Assembly (NCBI GenBank): GCA_029880625.1
Contig: JAOUOA010000011.1
Coordinates: 1-14,933 of the forward strand
Length of the DNA: 14,933 nt
Direction of reading: 5' to 3'
From: Spirochaetia bacterium
GTDB lineage: Bacteria > Spirochaetota > Leptospiria > Leptospirales > Leptonemataceae
Shown: in pieces, positions 5,594 to 13,700 of the stretch
Numbering within the stretch: the first letter of the stretch is position 1
Layout: the number at the start of each line of letters is the position of its first letter
Translations under genes and position numbers: made by a program
Notes under the pieces: model-generated
The model's database searches: none
The model's input: the letters and a program-made list of their open reading frames with translations, nothing else
What the model was told of the DNA's origin: nothing

Positions 5594-6859
5594 TTACTCC
5601 AATTCGGGAACGGATTTTGAATCGATTACCGTTCCGAGAAATTTTTTCTGCAGTTCGTTCTCTGCTGAATAGGGCGTACCGTCTTTCATTGCTGTTGAAA
5701 GACGGTTCAGCTTCTGTATGATGCCGCTCAGGCTGGGAGAAAAAAGCTTTTCTTTTAATGCGAGAAGCTCCATTTCAATTAAAACTCTTGACTCGTAGGA
5801 ATTTCTGAGGCGAAGAGCCATTCCCTTTGTCAGAAGATTGTATATACCGTGAAAAATGACATTGAGTTTTACCGGATCCACTCCTTCCAGCCCATCTTTG
5901 ATATGGGCGATTTCTGTTCCGGGAATTCCGAGAAATTCAGTGTTCTCTGTTCCGTTCTGTATGTGGACGGCCATTCGAAGAAAATCAAGATATTCCCATA
6001 CAAAACGGGTAATATCTCCGCCTGTTGCGAAAAAATCATGAACGGGCATCATTAAATCTTCCGGTTTTCCCTTTTCATCCAGAAGCATGCCGGTGATTTT
6101 AAGAAAAAGATCAAAGTAGACAGCGCCGATTAATTCTTTTACTTTTTCAGAAGTGATGTTTTTGTCACAGTAGGTTACAGCCTGTTCCATAAAAGAAAGA
6201 CTGTCCCGGACCGAACCGTCGCCTCTGCGCGCAATCCAGAACAGAGCTTCTTCTTCTGCCTTGATTCCGTCTTTTTCGCAGATCTGTGCCAGATAATTCT
6301 GAATAACGGAAAGGGGAACCTTGGCGAAAGTAAAGACCTGACAGCGGGAAAGGATCGTTTCTGGAATTTTATTGAATTCAGTTGTCGCAAGGATAAATAA
6401 AATATGGGCAGGCGGTTCTTCCAGGGTTTTCAGAAGAGCATTGAAGGATTCTGTGGTCAGCATGTGCACTTCGTCAATGATATAGACCTTTTTTTTCCCG
6501 GTCATGGGCTGGAATTTTACATTTTCGCGGAGTTCGCGGATATGATGGATTCCCCTGTGTGATGCAGCGTCGATTTCAATTACGTCCATGCTGTTGCCGT
6601 GCAGGATGGAAAGACATGAATCGCATTGATCGCAGGGTTCATTGCCCTCGGGAGAGGTGCAGTTGACGCGCTTGGCAAGTATTCTTGCTATGGTTGTTTT
6701 TCCGACCCCCCGGGGGCCGAAGAAAATATAGGCGGATCCAATTCTGTCAGACAGGGATGCATTTTGAAGAGCCTGAACAGCCATTTTCTGTTCAATAACA
6801 TCTTTAAATTTTTGCGGCCTGTATTTTCTGGCCAGAACCATATGTGTTGGGGCTGCCAT
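5594..6859 (-). CDS. dnaX: DNA polymerase III subunit gamma/tau, short form
   Basis: Clamp-loader ATPase of the replicative DNA polymerase. AAA+ marks in order: 'RKYRPQKFKDVI' (11-22), Walker A 'GPRGVGKT' (48-55), zinc-binding C67-x8-C76-x2-C79-x2-C82, Walker B 'VYIIDEVHM' (125-133), sensor 1 'LATTE' (157-161), the clamp-loader 'SRC' (171-173) and sensor 2 'GDGSVRDS' (213-220). Domain III follows to about residue 375. At 421 residues it ends soon after domain III, like the gamma form, and lacks the long C-terminal tau region that binds DnaB and Pol III alpha in E. coli (643 residues). An AAAAAATTT run near the 3' end exists, but a -1 shift there meets a stop within a few codons. ATG 6859 has only a weak ribosome site. 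First gene of the operon with ybaB and recR. Confidence 0.97.
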   Translation of the reverse strand: MAAPTHMVLARKYRPQKFKDVIEQKMAVQALQNASLSDRIGSAYIFFGPRGVGKTTIARILAKRVNCTSPEGNEPCDQCDSCLSILHGNSMDVIEIDAASHRGIHHIRELRENVKFQPMTGKKKVYIIDEVHMLTTESFNALLKTLEEPPAHILFILATTEFNKIPETILSRCQVFTFAKVPLSVIQNYLAQICEKDGIKAEEEALFWIARRGDGSVRDSLSFMEQAVTYCDKNITSEKVKELIGAVYFDLFLKITGMLLDEKGKPEDLMMPVHDFFATGGDITRFVWEYLDFLRMAVHIQNGTENTEFLGIPGTEIAHIKDGLEGVDPVKLNVIFHGIYNLLTKGMALRLRNSYESRVLIEMELLALKEKLFSPSLSGIIQKLNRLSTAMKDGTPYSAENELQKKFLGTVIDSKSVPELE

Positions 6860-6954
6860 AAAGCCAGTGGATTCTTTCCAGCCATCGGGTCAAGAGTTTC
6901 GTTATGGAAACAGGTTTTACTATACAGAAAGAACAGTAATCAAAAACTGGTATT
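6860..6954. promoter_or_regulatory. Divergent intergenic region between dnaX and pth
   Basis: This 95-base gap must hold promoters for both directions. For pth, TATACA at 6921-6926 could be a -10, with a poor -35 (TTCGTT) 17 bases upstream. No convincing minus-strand pair for dnaX was picked out. No operator-like palindrome was seen. Confidence 0.4.
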
Positions 6955-7512
6955 ATGGTGCCGGAATCAATTGCCATTGCCGGGCTCGGAAATCCCGGGG
7001 CAAAGTATAGAAATAATAGACACAATGCCGGATTTTTACTGCTGGATTATCTGGAATCCGCCTGGCAGACCTCTTCCCGTGATAAAAAAAGCGGAGCTGA
7101 ATTTTCAAAAGCGTCCCATCCTGATTTCGATTCGTCATTTCTTTTTATCTGGCCCCAGAAATTCATGAATCTTTCCGGACAGCCTGTCTGTGATCTCATG
7201 AAATTTTTTAAGATTCCTGTAGAGCATTTGATTGTTCTTCACGATGAAATTGAACTGCCTTTTTCTGAAATTCGGTCAAAAAAAGGAGGCGGTCATAAAG
7301 GACATAATGGTCTTCGGGACATAATGCTCCACTGTAAAAGTCCTGATTTTTACAGAATTCGTTTCGGAGTGGGCCGTCCTGATCATCCCGATGTTGCTTC
7401 TCATGTCCTTTCTGATTTCAACCTGGAAGAACAGTCATCTCTTGGATTATGTTATGCAAAGTCTGAGAAAGAGATTTTTACACTTCTTAAAAAGCTATCA
7501 GAACAAAATTGA
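6955..7512 (+). CDS. pth: Peptidyl-tRNA hydrolase
   Basis: Releases tRNA from peptidyl-tRNA that drops off ribosomes; cytosolic and usually essential. The 185 residues cover the normal family length. Seen: 'AGLGNPGAKY' (9-18), 'NNRHNAGF' (20-27) with the catalytic His23, 'QKFMNLSG' (68-75) with a substrate-binding Asn, 'VLHDEIELP' (94-102) with Asp97, 'GGGHKGHNGLRDI' (111-123) and 'FYRIRFGVGRP' (132-142). It starts at ATG 6955, which is directly followed by GTG; the ribosome site is weak. It is alone on the plus strand, divergent from dnaX, with 284 bases before the next gene, so it is probably monocistronic. Confidence 0.97.
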   Translation: MVPESIAIAGLGNPGAKYRNNRHNAGFLLLDYLESAWQTSSRDKKSGAEFSKASHPDFDSSFLFIWPQKFMNLSGQPVCDLMKFFKIPVEHLIVLHDEIELPFSEIRSKKGGGHKGHNGLRDIMLHCKSPDFYRIRFGVGRPDHPDVASHVLSDFNLEEQSSLGLCYAKSEKEIFTLLKKLSEQN

Positions 7513-7539
7513 AGGTTCTGGCTAGTTCTTTTGCCCTGG

Positions 7540-7561
7540 TTTTGCATCCATATATGCAAAA
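7540..7561 (+). repeat. Perfect 8-bp inverted repeat downstream of pth
   Basis: TTTTGCAT and ATGCAAAA flank a 6-base loop (CCATAT), 27 bases after the pth stop. An A-rich tract rather than a T tract follows on the plus strand, so it is not a standard intrinsic terminator. It may still mark or stabilise the 3' end of the pth message. Confidence 0.4.
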
Positions 7562-7586
7562 AAAGAAAAAATATAAAAAATCAATA

Positions 7587-7609
7587 AAAAAATTCAAATA
7601 AAATTTTTT
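7587..7609 (+). terminator. AT-only hairpin ending in T6, possible weak terminator
   Basis: AAAAAATT and AATTTTTT form an 8-bp stem around a 7-base loop and end in six T. It lies in a strongly AT-rich stretch (about 7558-7625) between pth and the giant lipoprotein gene. With no GC pairs the stem is weak. The tract might instead work as curved or UP-element-like DNA. Confidence 0.25.
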
Positions 7610-7741
7610 GAATCGATTTAAAACTTACGTCATTTTTTCAAAATCCTTTCTGACAGCGACAGACCCAGGGTTCCCCCCGGTTGCTTAAATTAAACCCTTA
7701 CGATAGAATCAATATCAAGTCATATTCAATCAAAAAGAAAT

Positions 7742-7796
7742 TTAACTCTTTTTTCGTCGGTTATTATTATAGAGACTTTATTAAGCAGGTTTAACT
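7742..7796 (+). promoter_or_regulatory. Promoter and ribosome site of the giant lipoprotein gene
   Basis: TTAACT at 7742-7747 (four of six consensus -35 bases), a 17-base spacer and TATTAT at 7765-7770 make a plausible sigma-70 promoter. A short 5' leader would follow, with AAGCAGG about seven bases before ATG 7797 as a partial Shine-Dalgarno sequence. Confidence 0.45.
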
Positions 7797-10700
7797 ATGG
7801 AAGCATTTAAAAATCAAATCATCAATCCATTTATAAAAATACTGTTTGCAGGTTCCCTGCTTCTCTTTGGAACCTCCTGTGCCTCCTGGCCGGGAACATT
7901 GCTGGCATATTTTTCAGCAGCCGGCGGTGGTGAAGAAGGGATGAATGCTGGTCTTTTTGCCATGCTTGGAATGGGCGGAGGCGGAGGCGGAGGCGGAGGC
8001 ACAAATCCGACTGTGCCTCCTGAAGAAACACAGCCGACCATTTCCATTGCAGATCCGGCAGATGTAAGCGAAGGAAATGCAGGGACACAGACGGTTGTCT
8101 TTACGGTAAGTCTTTCAAGTTCTTACAGCCAGACAGTCAGTGTAGACTATGTAACCGATGATGCCAATACTCTGGGTGAAACCGATCCTGCAAATGCAGG
8201 AACCGATTATACTGCAATTGCATCTGCAACTCTTGACTTTTTGCCGGGCGAAACTTCAAAAACCATTGACCTTACTGTAAACGGCGATCCTGGAGAAGAA
8301 CCCAATGAAACAGCAGCCATTCTTTTTTCCAATCCTGTCAACGCATCTCTTGCCAGTAATAGTGCAAAAGTTGTTATTTTAAACGACGATACCACGCCTG
8401 ATATTTCTTTTAATATTGCATCCAGCAGCGGTGCAGAAGATGCCGGTGCATCTCTTCAGGTGGATTTAACTCCGGCGCCCACATCTGCCATTACATTAAA
8501 TTATACGGTAACAGCAGGCACAGCAACGGTAGCAGATGACTATTCAGATCCCGGATCGGGAAGCATTACCATTCCTGCAGGAAGTTCAAGTTATTCTCTT
8601 CCTATCAACATTGTTGATGATACAAAAACTGAAGCTGATGAAACCTTCACCGTTGCCCTGGCTGCAGGAAGCGGCTACAATACAACGGGAACCACTTCGC
8701 ATGTTTATACAATTACAAACAATGATGCAGATCCTTCCATTTCCATCAATGATGCGACTGTCACAGAAGGCGACGGAGTTACGGCAACCTTTACGGTATC
8801 TCTCAGCCATGCATCGTACCAGAATATTACTGTAACCTACGCCACCACAAACAGTACAGCTATCTCAACAAAAGACTATACTGCAAAAGGAGGCACTCTT
8901 ACATTCTTACCGGGGGAAACTTCAAAAGATATTGAAGTAACCATCCTCAATGATACAAAAAATGAAGCTTCAGAAACGTTTTTTATGAATCTTTCGCTTC
9001 CCGGAAATGCAACGATTTCCGATAACAAGGGCCTCGCGACCATCAATGATGACGGCGATGCCGCTCCTGCTATTTCTATAGCGGATAAATCCGTCAACGA
9101 AGGAAATTCCGGAATCACAGCTCATACCTTTACAGTAACGCTTAACAAAGCTTCCGGTCAGACGGTAACAGTCAATTATGCAACTGCTGCAAATTCGCCT
9201 CTGAGCGCCGAGGCTGTTGCCACATGCCCCGGAACGCCTGTTGCAAATTCCGACTATGAAACAAAAAGCGGAACGCTGACGTTTCCTGAAGATACGATAA
9301 GCCGGACTATTACGGTCAATGTATGCGGCGATGCCATTGACGAAGGCGGAAACCAGACCTATCTTGTCAATCTTTCTTCTCCGACCAATGCTTCTGTTTC
9401 AGACGGAACGGCGCTGGGAACGATCATTGACGATGAAAATTCTGTTGTGCAGTTCAATGTTTTGTCTTCGTCTGTAACAGAAGGAACTGCGACGGTAACC
9501 GTACAGCTTGATGTCAATACTACTGCCCATGGCGGTCTTACGGTTGCACTTGGATTCGGGAATGATACAGACGGCGGAACAGACGATGCCTCGGCCCCGT
9601 TAGACTATACGACAATTTCCAATATATCGATTGCAGACGGTCTTTCGAGCAAAACCTTTGATGTTACAATTGCAGATGATTCCATCGATGAACATGCAGA
9701 AGTTTTTGTGATTGGGATCGGATCGGGTGCCTATGTGATCGGAGGGAATTCTACCCATACGGTTACGATCTATGACAATGACGTTCCGAAAGTAGATTTT
9801 ACCGCTGCCACGGGAACAGCCAGCAGCAATGCAGAAGATACGGCCGGAACAAGAACCCTGGACTTTGAAATTTCGCCCCTGCCCGTTGATCCTTTAACCA
9901 TCACGTATTCTTATGGCGGATCGGCAACAGCAGGAACTGATTTTGATAATACAGTCACTTCAGTCGCTGTTGCTGCGGGCGCTTCATCGGGAAGCATTTC
10001 TCTTCCCATAACGGCAGACAGCATGGTGGAATCCGATGAGAGTGTTGTTGTTACCATTACAACAGGAACAGGGTATGAAGCGGGGGTAACAAGGCCGGCC
10101 CATACCTTTACGATTACAAATGACGATTCTGTAGGATATGTGATTTCAAATTTCAATTATCCTTCCATACCGGAAAATGGAACCATCAGTTCCGGCTATA
10201 CGGTAAAACTGAATTCGCAGCCTAACGGCGATGTGGTTCTGAATTTTTCTACAAGCGATCCTGCAAGCGGCAGCATTAATATAACTTCGCATACATTTAA
10301 CAGCACAAACTGGAATTCAGCTGTTACAGTAAGCATTACAGGCGTTCCCGAAAATATTGACGACGGCGACGTTGTTGTTACATCCTCCGTGACATTCGGA
10401 TCCACGACTGATACGACAGGATACTCAGGGACCGGTCTTCCTGTAAATAAAACCGTTACAGTAAATGATGATGATACTGCCGGATTCAGCATTCCGTCCA
10501 CTTCGGTCAGTATGACGGAAGGCGGTACGGGTGCGTTCAGTGTAAAACTTACATCAGAGCCGACTGGCGATGTTGTAATTAATGTAACTCCACCGGGAGA
10601 TGCAACTGTCGATAAAAGCACTCTTACTTTTACAACGGGAAACTGGAATTCCTATCAGACGGTAACGGTAACTGCAATTGATGATCTGTATGAAGAAATA

Positions 10701-13700
10701 TCACCGGAAATCGTTAGTGTGGTTCTTGCCGTCAATGCTGGATCGACTGCAGATGCCAAATATGATCCACTCGATCCGTCAGATATCACAGTAAATATTA
10801 CCGATAATGATACGGCTGGCTATACAGTTACGCCGACGACCATCAATGCCGTTGAAGCCGGGGCAGGGGTGAGCTTTACGGTTCGTCCCACTTCCAATCC
10901 GGAAGGAGCTCATGTAATTACAATCAATCTGGCAGCAACAGCTGAATATTCCATCAATACTGTTGAATCCGGAACAAAAACAGCCGGACAGAATGCAGTT
11001 CTTACATTTTCCTACAGCGGCGACCCAGCAACGCTTCCGGCTGCAAAAACAGTAACCGTTTATGCCCTTGATGATTCTGTCTCAAACTCAGGAAAATCAC
11101 GCACAATTACGCTTGATGATGATACTTCGACAACTGCGACAGGATATGGAGCAACTCTTGCCAATCCCACGGTTACGGCCAATATAACAGAATCTGGATC
11201 TCCAGGAGTGACTGTATCTGCTGCAACAGTAAGTGCGACTGAAGGAGGCGCAACTGCTTCTTTTACGGTTGTTCTTGATAAACTTCCCAACGGAAATGTG
11301 GGAATCTCTCTTGCTTCTGCAGATTCATCACAGATCAGCATTGATAAAGCTTCTCTGTTATTTACAACGGGAGACTGGAGCAATACACAGACAATCACCG
11401 TTACAGCCGTGGACGATGCTCTACTGGACGGCAATGTGGATGTCAATATTGCCATTACCATCAATGCAGGAACAACAACCGACACATCCGGATACCTTGT
11501 CCTCAATCCGGCAGACGTTACGGCAACTGCAGTGGATAATGACGTTGCAGTAACCATTTCTAGCGCGGAAACTCTGGATGCGGACTGCAACGGACGCATT
11601 GATCATTACAGGATTACTTTCAGCGGAAATGTTTCTGACTCGACATTCCCAGGTTATATTGCCAATGCAACGGGAACTTCTACTGCAGACTGGATTGTCT
11701 CCGGCTACAGCAATGTAAAGCTTGTTCATGGAACCCAGGTTGCTTCTGACTTTGGATCTTATTGCGGAAGCGCTGTCGCAGATACTGCAAATGACAATGT
11801 CCTATTTCTCAAGTTTACAGAAGGCGCCGGATATGACGGAGGAGCTAAACCGGACCTTACAACAACGGCTTCGCCTGCTCTTGAGTCTTCAAGCGGAACC
11901 GTTATGGCACAGGTATTTACAGCAAGTGTAACAGAATCTGATAAGGTAAAGCCTATTATCACAAATGCCTATGCAGACGCTCTTTCTACAGCCCTGACGG
12001 TTGTTTTTTCTGAAGCGGTTTACGGAAATTCAGGCGCAAAAGTTGCCTGTACATCAGGCGCAAGCGGAAATATTGGCGCTGCATCCGTTACCTATGTTGA
12101 TGGAGCAGGAACGACAGGAGCTTCTTCTGTTTCGTCGATTGGTTCCGATGCCTGTGCTTCCGATACGGGGCTCAATGCTGTTTTTACCATGAATACCGCT
12201 TTTGCAAGCGATGACGGCGACGGCGTACCAGCAGATGATACTGTATCTGCATCGGCAGGCCTCTATGATGCAGCTGATAATACAGGAACAGGAACGGCTG
12301 CATTTAACGTGGCTGTAACTGCTGGACCGCGCATTAATTCAGCGACAATTTATGATTCCAATAATAACGGAAAAATCGACCAGATCAAGCTGGTGTTTAA
12401 TAAGAATATGAAAGACATTTCTATCTGGAACAAGACTGCGCAGTTTGTCTATGGCGGAACGGCTCTTGTTACGGTGGATTCTGTTACTTATTCAGCAGGC
12501 GGAACCGGAGGGGGAACCATCACAACTCCCAATGACGATTCCGGAACCTCTAACGACACAATTGTAACTCTCTTTACAAATGATGCGGCAGTGGCCGGAA
12601 CCGATGTGAAAGCGCTTTCGTTTACTACAGCTGTAAATACATGGGAAGATTCAGTCGGAATCGATCTTCAGAGCATTGCTGATCTATCGTCTTTGACAGT
12701 GGATAAAGCTCCTCCTGTAATTCTTACAGCGGTTGCTTACGATAATACCAATTCTATTGCTGGAGTGGATGATGACGATACTCTGGTCATAACATTTTCC
12801 GAACCGACCAGCAAGCCTTCCATTACGGCTGCGAATATCAACTCCATTTTTACCCTGACGGGAGGCCATGTCTGGGGAAGCATCCAGTCGGCAACCTGGA
12901 ATGCATCAGGCGATCAGCTGACCATTCTTTTCGGATCGGGAGCGGATGTGGCCGTAAGCGATACAATTACAATCCTGAATACAATTCAGGATAATGCCGC
13001 GGTTCCAAACGAAGCAATTAGCATTGCCGCTGTTCAGTCTATCAGCGGATCGTTCTTTACGGATACCGTCAAGCCTTACATGCTGACCGTTTCCAATATT
13101 ACGCCAACAAGCGTGACTATAAAATTCAGCGAATCCATGCTTGCCGACGGAACTGCCAATGCAATCAATACGATTGCAAACTTCCGTCTGGATGAAAAAA
13201 CTCCGGGTACCTGTGCAACAACTACAGACAGCAATATCCCCATTGCATCCGCTACTGCGATTGCACCGGATACCGTGGAACTTGCTCTGGGCGGTTCTGA
13301 AACTCTCTGTGATGTAGATTATACAATTTCCATTGCCTCCGGCAGAACCGTAGTGGATTTTCCGGGTGGAAATACAATTGGAGTGCCTGATTCACTTACC
13401 TTCCTCGGCAATGAAAGAATTAAGGTGCTGTCTGCAACAGCGATTGATACCTATACCGTAAGACTTATGTTCAGCAAGGTTCCTCTGTCTGGAACTGATG
13501 TAGCAGGGTCAGCCGGATGTTCCACCGCTGTTGAATGTGCGAAACGTTATAAAATCACTCCTTCGCTCGGCGATATTACATCGGCTACGATCGGAACCGG
13601 AGCGCTTGCCAATACGGTCGTCCTGACTCATACCCTGCAGCAGTCCGGCTCTGCCTATACGGTCATCGCTGCGAACAATGCGGACGGAGACAACTTTGAT

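Noticed and set aside
5600..5760. Programmed frameshift in dnaX at an A-rich run (AAAAAATTT) near the 3' end.
   Set aside because: A -1 shift there ends within a few codons and yields no tau-like domain; the protein already ends close to this point.
7814..8047. Minus-strand frame with a run of nine prolines.
   Set aside because: It is the complement of the Gly9 repeat in the lipoprotein gene and lacks any other support.
8037..11549. Tandem DNA repeats or a CRISPR-like array in the repetitive part of the giant gene.
   Set aside because: The repetition is at protein-fold level with diverged DNA; there are no short identical repeats with constant spacing.
9911..11599. Minus-strand open frames of 80-180 codons inside the giant lipoprotein gene.
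   Set aside because: They are Ser/Val/Thr-rich mirror images of the Thr/Val/Ala-rich coding strand, have no family motifs, and lie opposite a clear real gene.
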